Assembly: GCF_023242315.1 (NCBI RefSeq)
Contig: NZ_JALLIY010000024.1
Location: 1-64,000 of the forward strand
DNA: 64,000 nucleotides
Direction of reading: 5' to 3'
Source of the DNA: Pseudomonas sp. MWU13-2105
GTDB taxonomy: Bacteria > Pseudomonadota > Gammaproteobacteria > Pseudomonadales > Pseudomonadaceae
The notes beneath the pieces are model-generated. The model did not search any database. It had not been told where the DNA came from and saw only the letters and a program-made list of their open reading frames with translations. Numbering within the stretch: position 1 is the first letter of the stretch; each line of letters opens with the position of its first letter. This document shows positions 27,894 through 37,070 of the stretch, one piece after another. Position numbers and translations under genes: made by a program.

Positions 27894-27921
27894 CTTGAAA
27901 GGCGGGCAATCGTCCCCAAAC
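27894..27921 (+). promoter_or_regulatory. Sigma-32-type heat-shock promoter for cbpA-cbpM
   Basis: CTTGAAA (27894-27900), a 13-bp spacer, then CCCCAAAC (27914-27921) closely match the sigma-32 consensus CTTGAA, 13-17 bp, CCCCAT. It reads toward cbpA, whose ATG is at 28099, leaving a leader of about 170 bases. The rest of the 309-bp gap 27790-28098 holds no gene; the yegD promoter must lie in its left half. Confidence 0.65.
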
Positions 27922-28098
27922 TTGCAGTCATTGGTTCGGTTTGTGTCTGTCGATGACAAGAAATCGCAGTGACCGCCGATAAACTTCTGCAGCGCCCCTG
28001 AGTCACAGCCTTGAGATCGGTCAATCTTTGCCGCGCGAATGCGCGCATGCTGTGTCTTGCCGAGCGGCGCGATATCGATAACGGATGGTGATCCTTAG

Positions 28099-29049
28099 AT
28101 GGACTTCAAAGACTATTACAAGATCCTGGGTGTGGAGCCGACGGCGGACGACAAGACCATCAAGGCCGCGTACCGCAAGCTGGCGCGCAAGTACCACCCG
28201 GATGTCAGCAAGGAAAAGGACGCCGAGGCGAAATTCAAGGACGCCTCCGAGGCCTATGAAGCGCTGAAAAGCGCCGACAAGCGCGCCGAATACGACGATC
28301 TGCGTAAATACGGCCAGCACGGCCAGCCGTTCCAGGGCCCGCCGGGTTGGCAGGGACGTGGCGGCTTCGGTGGCGGCGGCGCGGACACGGGCGACTTTTC
28401 GGACTTCTTCAGTTCGATCTTCGGCTCGCGCGGCAATGGTTTTGGTGGTGGACAAGCGGGCCGCAGCGCCGGCCGGCGAGGGCAGGACGTGGAGCTGGAA
28501 TTACCGATCTTCCTGGAAGAAAGCCTGTCCAACGAGTCGAAGAAGGTCAGTTTCCAGATCCCGCAGCACAACGCCGCTGGTCAGCATGTCAGTAACACCA
28601 GCAAGAGCCTGAACGTAAAGATTCCGGCCGGTGTCACCGACGGCGAACGTATCCGCCTCAAGGGCCAGGGGGCGCCGGGTGTCGGCGGCGGGGCGAATGG
28701 CGACCTGTATCTGACGATTCGTTTCGCACCTCACCCAAAATTTGATGTCGAAGGAGAGAACCTGATCATCACCTTGCCGCTGGCCCCCTGGGAGCTGGCG
28801 TTGGGGGCCGAGGTCGCGGTGCCGACCTTGACCGGCAAGATCAACCTCAAGGTCCCGGCGGGCAGCCAGAACGGCCAGCGCATGCGGGCCAAGGGCCATG
28901 GCTTGTTGAACAAGGCCGGGCAGCGCGGTTATCTGTTCGTGCAACTCAAGGCGGTCATGCCCCGGCAGAACGACGACGCCGTCAAGGCGTTGTGGCAGGA
29001 ACTGGCGAAAAAGGCCGCCTTCGACCCGAGAGAGCAATGGAGTAGCTAA
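28099..29049 (+). CDS. cbpA: CbpA, DnaJ-like co-chaperone
   Basis: A 316-residue class II J-protein. The J domain is residues 1-70, with the essential HPD at 33-35 (KYHPDVSKE). A Gly/Phe-rich segment follows (GRGGFGGGG, DFFSSIFGSRGN), then two C-terminal beta-sandwich substrate domains beginning DVELELPIFLEESL and ending PRQNDDAVKALWQEL. The DnaJ zinc finger is absent, as in CbpA. CbpA stimulates DnaK ATPase and in E. coli also binds curved DNA in the nucleoid. cbpM follows after two bases, and a sigma-32-type promoter lies upstream. Confidence 0.92.
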   Translation: MDFKDYYKILGVEPTADDKTIKAAYRKLARKYHPDVSKEKDAEAKFKDASEAYEALKSADKRAEYDDLRKYGQHGQPFQGPPGWQGRGGFGGGGADTGDFSDFFSSIFGSRGNGFGGGQAGRSAGRRGQDVELELPIFLEESLSNESKKVSFQIPQHNAAGQHVSNTSKSLNVKIPAGVTDGERIRLKGQGAPGVGGGANGDLYLTIRFAPHPKFDVEGENLIITLPLAPWELALGAEVAVPTLTGKINLKVPAGSQNGQRMRAKGHGLLNKAGQRGYLFVQLKAVMPRQNDDAVKALWQELAKKAAFDPREQWSS

Positions 29050-29051
29050 TC

Positions 29052-29357
29052 ATGAGCAGCCCCTTGAACGTTCAACTGGATATGCAGGCTTTTTGTGAGG
29101 TGACCCAATTGCCGGTTGCCTACGTGATCGAAATCGTCGAGCACGGCATTCTTGAACCTCAGGGGCGTTCGCCCGAGGCCTGGCGTTTTGGCGATGAGGC
29201 CCCGGGTATTGCCCGCCGCGCGGTGAAGCTGCATCGGGAGCTGGAGCTGGAGTGGGAAGGCGTCGCCCTGGCGCTGGACCTGCTGGCTGAAGTGCAGCGG
29301 CTGCGGGCGGAAAACCAGATGCTGCGCCAGCGCCTGGGGCGCTTTGTGCACGATTGA
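29052..29357 (+). CDS. cbpM: CbpM, chaperone modulator of CbpA
   Basis: A 101-residue MerR-like all-helical protein. Landmarks are LDMQAFCEVTQLPVAYVIEI with the following VEHGILEPQG wing, and the C-terminal coiled coil LALDLLAEVQRLRAENQMLR. In E. coli CbpM binds the J domain of CbpA and blocks both its DnaK stimulation and its DNA binding. It starts two bases after the cbpA stop, so translation is coupled and the two proteins are made in a fixed ratio. Confidence 0.9.
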   Translation: MSSPLNVQLDMQAFCEVTQLPVAYVIEIVEHGILEPQGRSPEAWRFGDEAPGIARRAVKLHRELELEWEGVALALDLLAEVQRLRAENQMLRQRLGRFVHD

Positions 29358-29402
29358 ATGGGGTCTGTATCCAGTAGCCGGGTGGAATGGCCGCCTGAGG
29401 CG

Positions 29403-29497
29403 GATCGCTGGCAAGCCAGCTCCCACAGGGGGGCTGTGTCGGACAAGGAATTTGTGGCGGGCACAAATCCCTTGTGGGAGCCGGTTTGCTGGCGACG
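29403..29497. repeat. REPIN with an inner terminator-like hairpin
   Basis: Outer REP arms are CGCTGGCAAGCCAGCTCCCA (from 29406) and GTGGGAGCCGGTTTGCTGGC (ending near 29495). Between them, ACAAGGAATTTGTG (29443-29456) pairs with CACAAATCCCTTGT (29462-29475) across a 5-nt loop with one mismatch. The inner hairpin lies about 85 bp past the cbpM stop, between convergent genes, and is a probable terminator. Confidence 0.65.
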
Positions 29498-29531
29498 AAC
29501 GATGACGCGGTGTACCTGATGGATCGCGTCG

Positions 29532-30671
29532 CTAGGCCCGTGACACCCTGGGCAGGACCACGGTAAAGCGTGTCCCGTCCTCGCTGCTGGAGCTGACCTC
29601 GATCGTGCCCTGATGGGCCGTCACCACTTCCTTGGCGATATACAGTCCCAACCCCAGGCTGGTGGCGGTACCCGGCTGGCCGATCTCTTCGCTGGCGCTA
29701 CGCACCAGCGGATCGAAGATAGTCGCCAGGGCTTCTTTTGGGATCGGCGTACCGAAGTTGTGCATGGTCAGGCTGACAGTGTCGGCGCCACCCTCCAGGC
29801 TTAGCGTCAATGGCCGATGGCTGGCGCCGTGTTGCAAGGCATTGCCGATCAGGTTCTGCAGCAGTTGCTCGATGCGTCCCCGATCCCACACCCCGTGCAC
29901 ATCGCCTTCCACCTTCAGCAGCGGCAGGCAATCCGGCTGTCCGGCCCAGGCTTCATTGATCACGGCCTTCGCCGCACTGCTCAGGTCCATCGGTGCCGGG
30001 TCGATGGGCAGGCTGCTGCCCAGACGGCTGCGGACAAACTCCAGCAAGTCGCTGATCATGCTGCCCATATGTCGGGCGCCGCGCCTGATACTGGCGACAT
30101 ACAGCAGGCCGTCGGCGTCCAGGCGGGTCTTGCGCACCAGCATTTCGGTGGACATGCTCACGGCCTGCAAGGGCGCCCGCAGGTCATGGCCGAGAATGGC
30201 GAGGAAAATATCCCGTGAGCGGTTCACCTGTTCGGCGTAGGCGGCGGTAGATTCGGTCAGGGCTTCGTCGATGGCTTCGTTGAAGCGAATCATCTCCTGG
30301 AAATGCTCCAGCTCAGGCGAGACCAGGCTGCCGACCCAGCGACGAATCACGCAGGCACGCAGGTGCCGGAACTCCGAAGTCATCTGCATCAGGTCGAAAC
30401 CGGCGGTGTGGCGCAGTTCGCCGTGGCTGGCGGCGGCAATGTCCAGGCCGGGGCTGCTGTCCGGGCTGTCGCCCTTGGACTTGGCGGTCTGTTCGCTGGC
30501 GCTCTGTTGGGTTTGCATGTCCCGGGCGGCGGCCAGCAGGATCGATTTGGCGTGGTCGCGCAGGTCACCCCGGCCCATGGCATCCGCTGCCGGAGTCAGG
30601 GTTTTCGCGAACTGTTCCCACTCATCGACGATGCTGTCGACCTGCTGCACGATAAAGGTGGATAAGTGCAT
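29532..30671 (-). CDS. Sensor histidine kinase, soluble, with RsbR-like N-terminal domain
   Basis: A 379-residue kinase without clear membrane segments. Residues about 1-130 (FIVQQVDSIVDEWEQFAKTL, GFDLMQMTSEFRHLRACVIR) resemble the RsbRD-type helical sensor domain. The phosphoacceptor histidine lies in FLAILGHDLRAPLQ near residue 165. The N box is QLLQNLIGNALQHG, and the ATP lid GLGLYIAKEVVTAHQGTIEV. It ends FTVVLPRVSRA. No response regulator gene is adjacent, so it is an orphan whose partner lies elsewhere. The input signal is unknown. Confidence 0.82.
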   Translation of the reverse strand: MHLSTFIVQQVDSIVDEWEQFAKTLTPAADAMGRGDLRDHAKSILLAAARDMQTQQSASEQTAKSKGDSPDSSPGLDIAAASHGELRHTAGFDLMQMTSEFRHLRACVIRRWVGSLVSPELEHFQEMIRFNEAIDEALTESTAAYAEQVNRSRDIFLAILGHDLRAPLQAVSMSTEMLVRKTRLDADGLLYVASIRRGARHMGSMISDLLEFVRSRLGSSLPIDPAPMDLSSAAKAVINEAWAGQPDCLPLLKVEGDVHGVWDRGRIEQLLQNLIGNALQHGASHRPLTLSLEGGADTVSLTMHNFGTPIPKEALATIFDPLVRSASEEIGQPGTATSLGLGLYIAKEVVTAHQGTIEVSSSSEDGTRFTVVLPRVSRA

Positions 30672-30868
30672 GCTCGTTATCTCGAAGGGGTGGCTGCCAG
30701 TGTAATGGCTAGCTTAGCGCCTTTGCGTCCGTTTGGCGGGGCGGGTTACAGGCGCACCGGCTCGTCTATACCTGTCATTTCTGACAGTAGACGACCGTTC
30801 CTCCGAAGGCATAGTGTGAAGTCGCGAGCCCTTCCCGCCACCGCGCACTCTGTTAAAGGAGCTTGATC
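30672..30868. promoter_or_regulatory. Divergent promoter region with CTGTCA-TTTC-TGACAG dyad
   Basis: The perfect inverted repeat CTGTCATTTCTGACAG occupies 30772-30787 in the gap between the kinase gene (minus) and the small thioredoxin-like gene (plus). It has the size and symmetry of a dimeric repressor or activator site. No matching consensus is recognised. Confidence 0.45.
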
Positions 30869-31204
30869 ATGACTGTTATCAGCGTGACCGATCAAACATT
30901 TGATGATGAGTTTGCGAAAACCAAACTTCCAGTCATCCTGCAAATCGTCGGGCCGACGAAAAAGAGCGACGGTTCGCTTAACTCGAGCGGCAAGATGGTT
31001 GAAGTATTCGATAAGCTGGCCGAGAAATACGACGGCAGAATTACAGCCCTGCGCATGGAGCTGATCGCCGGCTCCTCTGTTGCCAGGCGATACAACGTCA
31101 ATCCGGGGGATCCCTCGACACTGGTTTATATAAAAACGAAGCAGTTGCTTGGTTATTACAATGATGGGCGGCCGGACACCCTGGCCGATGAGTTGCTGGC
31201 ATAA
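30869..31204 (+). CDS. Thioredoxin-fold protein lacking the CXXC active site
   Basis: A 111-residue small protein laid out like thioredoxin: TFDDEFAKTKLPVILQIVGP is the first helix and central strand, KMVEVFDKLAEKYDGRITAL the long helix and next strand, VARRYNVNPGDPSTLVYI the cis-proline region, and LLGYYNDGRPDTLADELLA the last strand and helix. At the position of WCGPC it has VGPTKKSDGSLN, and the protein contains no cysteine at all. It therefore cannot do dithiol redox chemistry and may act as a binding or structural protein. AAAGGAG precedes ATG 30869. It may be co-transcribed with the next small gene. Confidence 0.6.
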   Translation: MTVISVTDQTFDDEFAKTKLPVILQIVGPTKKSDGSLNSSGKMVEVFDKLAEKYDGRITALRMELIAGSSVARRYNVNPGDPSTLVYIKTKQLLGYYNDGRPDTLADELLA

Positions 31205-31301
31205 GGTGCTTTATCCCTCCGGGTTGTTCGTTGCTGCTGAGTTGTCCGGATCTCGTTCGTGATTTCAGAAGTTTGAAATAACTATCCGGAGATTGAATAT
31301 C

Positions 31302-31556
31302 GTGACCCAAATCGAGCTACTGAGCTATGTCGCCACCCAGATCAGTCAAACGGCACTGAGCATTGCCGACGGCACCAGGGATATGGCCAGCGACAATGCC
31401 GTCGGTAAGCTGGAGTTCCTATGCGCCTTGCACCGGGTCTTGAATGGCAAGCCCCATCCGGGAGATCTCGGCATGATGGACGCGATCAATGACTGCCTGC
31501 AGCAGTTGGGGCTGGTCGAGTCCACGAAGACCCTGTTCTCTGCTATTCAATCCTGA
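31302..31556 (+). CDS. Small protein of unknown function
   Basis: An 84-residue, largely helical and soluble protein (IELLSYVATQISQTALSIAD, LEFLCALHRVLNG, MMDAINDCLQQLGLVES). GTG 31302 is chosen because CCGGAG lies ten bases before it; a TTG at 31293 is too close to that site. It follows the thioredoxin-like gene by 97 bp in the same direction. I do not recognise a family. Normal codon use and a good ribosome-binding site support it being real. Confidence 0.55.
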   Translation: MTQIELLSYVATQISQTALSIADGTRDMASDNAVGKLEFLCALHRVLNGKPHPGDLGMMDAINDCLQQLGLVESTKTLFSAIQS

Positions 31557-31568
31557 TCGGCACTGTTG

Positions 31569-31650
31569 CAGGAGCAGGGCTTGCCGGGACGCCAGACCGT
31601 CGCGAAGGCGGCCTTGAGGGCAAAAGCATCGTTGGCAAGCCGTGCTCCTG
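31569..31650. repeat. Degenerate REPIN after the small gene and after ureC
   Basis: CAGGAGCAGGGCTTGCCGGG (31569 on) pairs imperfectly with GGCAAGCCGTGCTCCTG ending at 31650. It lies between the convergent small gene and ureC and is the only feature in that gap. Confidence 0.55.
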
Positions 31651-31659
31651 ATACAGGGC

Positions 31660-33360
<1,701 letters not shown>

Positions 33361-33402
33361 TGGGTTTCCCTGAACACAAAATGGAGGCATGTGCGATTTT
33401 TT

Positions 33403-33533
33403 GTGGCGAGGGGGCTTGCCCCCGTTGGGGCGCGCAGCGCCCCTAAAAGCCGACACTTCGGTCTATCAGATAGAGCGCGTTCTATGATTCGACGACTGCT
33501 GCGCAGCCGAACGGGGGCAAGCCCCCTCGCCAC
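33403..33533. repeat. REPIN with a 24-bp perfect inverted repeat between ureB and ureC
   Basis: GTGGCGAGGGGGCTTGCCCC (from 33403, arm to 33426) is repeated exactly inverted, ending GCCCCCTCGCCAC at 33533. The arms are 24 bp each and separated by 83 bp. The element splits the urease structural genes ureB and ureC. Confidence 0.85.
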
Positions 33534-33544
33534 TATCAGCAGCG

Positions 33545-33853
33545 TCAATCCAGGTCGCCCATCACTCGTCCGGCAAAGCCGAACACCCGCCGCAACCCGG
33601 CCAGCTCCACCAATTCAACGTCGCGGCTCTGCCCCGGTTCGAAACGCACGGCGGTACCGGCCGGGATATTCAGGCGCATGCCGCGGCTGGCGGCGCGATC
33701 GAAGCTCAAGGCGTCGTTGCTCTCGAAAAAATGATAGTGCGAGCCGACCTGGATCGGTCGGTCACCGCTGTTCGCCACAGTCAGGCTGAGGGTCCGGCGC
33801 CCGACATTGAGTTCGATGTCGCCGGGCTGGATCTGATATTCGCCAGGAATCAT
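33545..33853 (-). CDS. ureB: Urease subunit beta, UreB
   Basis: A 102-residue structural urease subunit of normal length, beginning MIPGEYQIQPGDIELNVGRR and containing GSHYHFFESNDAL and FDRAASRGMRLNIPAGTAVR. ATG 33853 overlaps the stop of the upstream acetyltransferase gene by four bases (ATGA), and the open frame extends further only as out-of-gene codons. It packs with UreA and UreC in the urease trimer. It is separated from ureC by a REPIN of about 190 bp, unusual for subunits needed in equal amount. Confidence 0.95.
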   Translation of the reverse strand: MIPGEYQIQPGDIELNVGRRTLSLTVANSGDRPIQVGSHYHFFESNDALSFDRAASRGMRLNIPAGTAVRFEPGQSRDVELVELAGLRRVFGFAGRVMGDLD

Positions 33854-34383
33854 TCGGGTTGTCCCAGGGTCTTGAAGTAAATGGCAGTGGCCTTGTAGCG
33901 ACCATCCGGTGTCGCGCAGTAGTTCGGCAGTTCGCCGACCCGGGTGTAGCCCAGGGCGCTGTAGAAGGCTTCGGCTTCGGAACCGGCCTCGGTGTCGAGG
34001 TACAGCAGGCCGCGCTTGTGCTGTTTCGCTGTCAGTTCCAGGGCCTGGATCAGTTGCTGGCCGAGACCGCGGTGGCGGGCCTCGCTGTACACCAGCAGTT
34101 TTTGCACTTCGGCGCGGTTCAGGCCGTTGGCCTTCTGGCACAGGCTCAGTTGCACGCTGGCCAGCACCTGTTCGTCACGCACCACCACCCAGAGCAGCAG
34201 GCTGCCGTCCTGTAGCGCGGCTTGCACCGTGTCGAAGTAGTCGCGGGCCTGGCCGGCATCGAGATCGGCCATGAAACCCACGCTGGCGCCGTGCCGAACG
34301 GCATCGAGCAGCAAATCGATCAAACCCTGGCGGTAGTGCGCAAAGCTTTCGTTATTCACACGACGCAGTTGGGCGGCGTTCAT
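33850..34383 (-). CDS. GNAT-family N-acetyltransferase
   Basis: A 177-residue GNAT enzyme that would transfer acetyl from acetyl-CoA. The acetyl-CoA-binding strand and helix are seen in AEVQKLLVYSEARHRGLGQQ (Q/RxxGxG/A equivalent RHRGLG), and the last strand region is LYLDTEAGSEAEAFYSALGY. It overlaps ureB by four bases and follows the second acetyltransferase gene by six, so it is translated within the urease operon. It is not required for urease. The acceptor is unknown, perhaps a small amine. Confidence 0.8.
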   Translation of the reverse strand: MNAAQLRRVNNESFAHYRQGLIDLLLDAVRHGASVGFMADLDAGQARDYFDTVQAALQDGSLLLWVVVRDEQVLASVQLSLCQKANGLNRAEVQKLLVYSEARHRGLGQQLIQALELTAKQHKRGLLYLDTEAGSEAEAFYSALGYTRVGELPNYCATPDGRYKATAIYFKTLGQPE

Positions 34384-34389
34384 GGCGGG

Positions 34390-34923
34390 TTACTCCTGGT
34401 TGACGGCAGGCGGCAGGGCGCCCGGATTCAGGGTCAGTTGCATGAAGGTCAGGTCCAGCCAACGGCCGAACTTGACCCCCACCTGGGGCATCTGTCCGGT
34501 AATGGCGAAGCCCTGGCGTTGATGCAGGCGAATGGAAGCGCTGTTACCACTTTCGATGGCGGCGACCATCACATGTTTGCCGCAGCCACGGGCGCGCTCG
34601 ATCAGCACCGCCATCAACTGCGGGCCGAGGCCATTGCCACGCTGGTCGCTGCGTACGTAGACCGAGTGCTCGACGGTGTGCCGGAAGCCCTCGAAGGGCC
34701 GCCAGTCACCGAAGGAGGCATAGCCAAGCACCGTGTCAGCGCTGTCGACGATCACCAGGATCGGATAACCCTGGCCTTGGCGGGCGCTGAACCAGGCCTG
34801 GCGATTGCCCAGGTCCACGGGTTGTTCGTTCCAGATGGCGGTGGTGTCAAGCACCGCATCGTTGTAGATGTCGCGGATCGCCGGCAGGTCGGCGTGGGCG
34901 GCATCACGGATGACATAGGACAT
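34390..34923 (-). CDS. Phosphinothricin/methionine sulfoximine-type N-acetyltransferase
   Basis: A 177-residue GNAT enzyme of the Pat/MddA group. The N-terminus IRDAAHADLPAIRDIYNDAV and TAIWNEQPVDL are typical, as are SVYVRSDQRGNGLGPQLMAV (acetyl-CoA loop RGNGLG) and IESGNSASIRLHQRQGF. Relatives detoxify glutamine-analogue inhibitors such as methionine sulfoximine or sulfone, compounds that attack glutamine synthetase. An equivalent gene lies in the urease operon of P. aeruginosa (PA4866, from memory), which fits protection of ammonia assimilation. It starts 8 bp after ureA. Confidence 0.8.
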   Translation of the reverse strand: MSYVIRDAAHADLPAIRDIYNDAVLDTTAIWNEQPVDLGNRQAWFSARQGQGYPILVIVDSADTVLGYASFGDWRPFEGFRHTVEHSVYVRSDQRGNGLGPQLMAVLIERARGCGKHVMVAAIESGNSASIRLHQRQGFAITGQMPQVGVKFGRWLDLTFMQLTLNPGALPPAVNQE

Positions 34924-34931
34924 GCTCGGCC

Positions 34932-35234
<303 letters not shown>

Positions 35235-35277
35235 GGTTAAGAGTCCGTTGGCAGGCAGTAAAAGAAGGTCGGCATAG

Positions 35278-36117
35278 TCATGTGTTCCAGATCCGTGGTG
35301 GCACGGCCTCGCGACCCAGCAGGGCCGGGCGCAACAGCCGCCACAGTTCGATCAGCCAGGCACGGGCGTGCAGGGCCTCGCCGGCCAGGCAGCGAGCGAC
35401 CAGCAGGCCGGGTAGTTGGGTCAGGTCGCCGCGTACCCGAGTCGCTACTGAACGGCAGCGTTCGAGCAACTCGCTGTCAATCTCGCCGGTCACCAGCAAG
35501 GTGGCGAAGACCGGCTGGCCGTCGAGGCCGATGGGCGAGTCGAGCAGGCCGTCGCTGCCCTGGATACGCTGCCGTTCGTGCCAGAGCAAGCGGCCGTCGC
35601 GGTGGATGTCCAGCTGCGACTGGAAATGCCCGAGGTCGAAACGCTCGCCGCTGGCGGGGCGTCCGAGGGCGACCATGTCCCAGTAGAACAGCCGGGCATC
35701 GCCTTCAAGGTCGATGCGGGTGCGCAGTTCGGCCTGGGCGGCGCTGAACACGATGGTTTCCTGCGGCAGCCACTCCAGGGTCGCCCCGGCGGCGACCTGC
35801 AGGTCCAGGGTCTGGTAGGCCGGCCCGGTGGCGCGATACCACTTGGCCGCGCCGGGGCTGGTCAGTTGCGCCCAGGCATCGGCTTCGACGCGGGTACTGA
35901 TCGCCAGCCGGTCGCCGCCGGCAATTCCGCCCGGCGGGTGGACGATGATGTGCTGGCAGACTTGCGGGCCTTCGGCGTACAGGTGTTTTTGCACCCGCAA
36001 CGGGCCCAGGTGGCGCCGGGTGACCGGGCGCGTGCAATCACCGAAGCGTGCATAGCCGAGTTCCAGTTCGGCATGCCAGCTGGGGGTGAACAGGGCGTGA
36101 GTGGCAGGTAAATTCAT
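35278..36117 (-). CDS. ureD: Urease accessory protein UreD (UreH)
   Basis: A 279-residue maturation protein that binds apo-urease and recruits UreF and UreG for nickel insertion. Characteristic segments are LGPLRVQKHLYAEGPQVCQH, HPPGGIAGGDRLAI, TSPGAAKWYRA and LEWLPQETIVFSAAQ. It precedes ureA and follows urtE, so urea uptake and urease genes form one transcriptional block. Its partners UreE, UreF and UreG must be encoded elsewhere, as they are in other pseudomonads. Confidence 0.93.
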   Translation of the reverse strand: MNLPATHALFTPSWHAELELGYARFGDCTRPVTRRHLGPLRVQKHLYAEGPQVCQHIIVHPPGGIAGGDRLAISTRVEADAWAQLTSPGAAKWYRATGPAYQTLDLQVAAGATLEWLPQETIVFSAAQAELRTRIDLEGDARLFYWDMVALGRPASGERFDLGHFQSQLDIHRDGRLLWHERQRIQGSDGLLDSPIGLDGQPVFATLLVTGEIDSELLERCRSVATRVRGDLTQLPGLLVARCLAGEALHARAWLIELWRLLRPALLGREAVPPRIWNT

Positions 36118-36147
36118 GGTTTCTAATTATCGTCGGGACGTTACAGG

Positions 36148-36846
36148 TTAGATCGTAACCAAGCCGCGCACACCTTCGGCTTCCATATTTTCTCCACGGC
36201 CTTGCTGGACAATCTCGCCCCGGGACATCACCAGGTACTGATCGGCCAGCTCGGCGGCGAAATCATAGAACTGTTCCACCAGCAGGATCGCCATGTCGCC
36301 GCGGGCGGCGAGCTGCTTGATCACCGCGCCGATCTCCTTGATCACCGACGGCTGGATGCCTTCGGTGGGTTCGTCGAGGATCAGCAGGCGCGGGCGGCTG
36401 GCCAGGGCCCTTCCGATAGCAAGCTGTTGCTGCTGGCCGCCGGAAAGGTCGCCGCCACGGCGTTGCTTCATTTGCAGCAGGACCGGGAACAGTTCGTAGA
36501 TAAAGGCCGGGACTTCCTTGGCTTCAGAACCTGGAAAACGTGACAGGCCCATCAGCAGGTTTTCTTCCACGCTCAGGCGGCCGAAGATTTCCCGGCCCTG
36601 GGGCACGTAGGCGATGCCGGCGTGGACCCGCTGGTGCGGCTTGAGCCGGGTGATGGCCTGGCCTTCCCACTGCACGGCGCCTTCCTTGGCCGGCAGCAGG
36701 CCCATCAGGCACTTGAGCAGGGTGGTCTTGCCCACGCCGTTGCGGCCCAGCAAGCAGGTGACTTCGCCGACTTTCACGTCAAAGGACAGGCCCCGCAGGA
36801 TGTGGCTGCCGCCGTAGTACTGGTGCAGTTTGTCGACTTGCAGCAT
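36148..36846 (-). CDS. urtE: Urea ABC transporter ATPase UrtE
   Basis: A 232-residue LivF-type ATPase. Walker A is LLGRNGVGKTTLL near residues 36-48, the signature is DLSGGQQQQLAIGRAL, and Walker B is RLLILDEPTEGIQPSV. ATG 36846 (MLQVDKLHQYYGGSHILRG) is chosen over a start at 36906; the extra 20 residues would not match the family. A REPIN separates it from urtD upstream, and ureD follows after 30 bp. With UrtD it energises high-affinity urea import. Confidence 0.93.
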   Translation of the reverse strand: MLQVDKLHQYYGGSHILRGLSFDVKVGEVTCLLGRNGVGKTTLLKCLMGLLPAKEGAVQWEGQAITRLKPHQRVHAGIAYVPQGREIFGRLSVEENLLMGLSRFPGSEAKEVPAFIYELFPVLLQMKQRRGGDLSGGQQQQLAIGRALASRPRLLILDEPTEGIQPSVIKEIGAVIKQLAARGDMAILLVEQFYDFAAELADQYLVMSRGEIVQQGRGENMEAEGVRGLVTI

Positions 36847-36932
36847 GGTCAGGCTCTCATCAACTGTCGCAAATTCTGATTGGGGTGGACGCATGGGCTG
36901 TCTCACGGCTTAACCTGTGGGAGCAGTTCTTG

Positions 36933-37021
36933 TGTGGGAGCGGAGCTTGTCGGATCGCCGCACCGCCGCGAAGGGGCCCTTGAGGCCGCTAAAAGCTTCG
37001 CGGGCAAGCTCCGCTCCCACA
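36933..37021. repeat. REPIN between urtD and urtE, inverted copy of the one at 40593-40681
   Basis: TGTGGGAGCGGAGCTTGTCG opens and GCAAGCTCCGCTCCCACA closes an 89-bp element. Its reverse complement matches 40593-40681 at all but three positions. It is the main content of the 224-bp urtD-urtE gap. Confidence 0.85.
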
Positions 37022-37070
37022 AGCACCATTCCCAACACAAGCACCGTTCCTACAGGGGGAATCGGTACAG

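Noticed and set aside
33854..34141. Upstream extension of the ureB frame
   Set aside because: Arg/Pro-rich out-of-frame reading of the acetyltransferase gene; UreB homology starts at ATG 33853.
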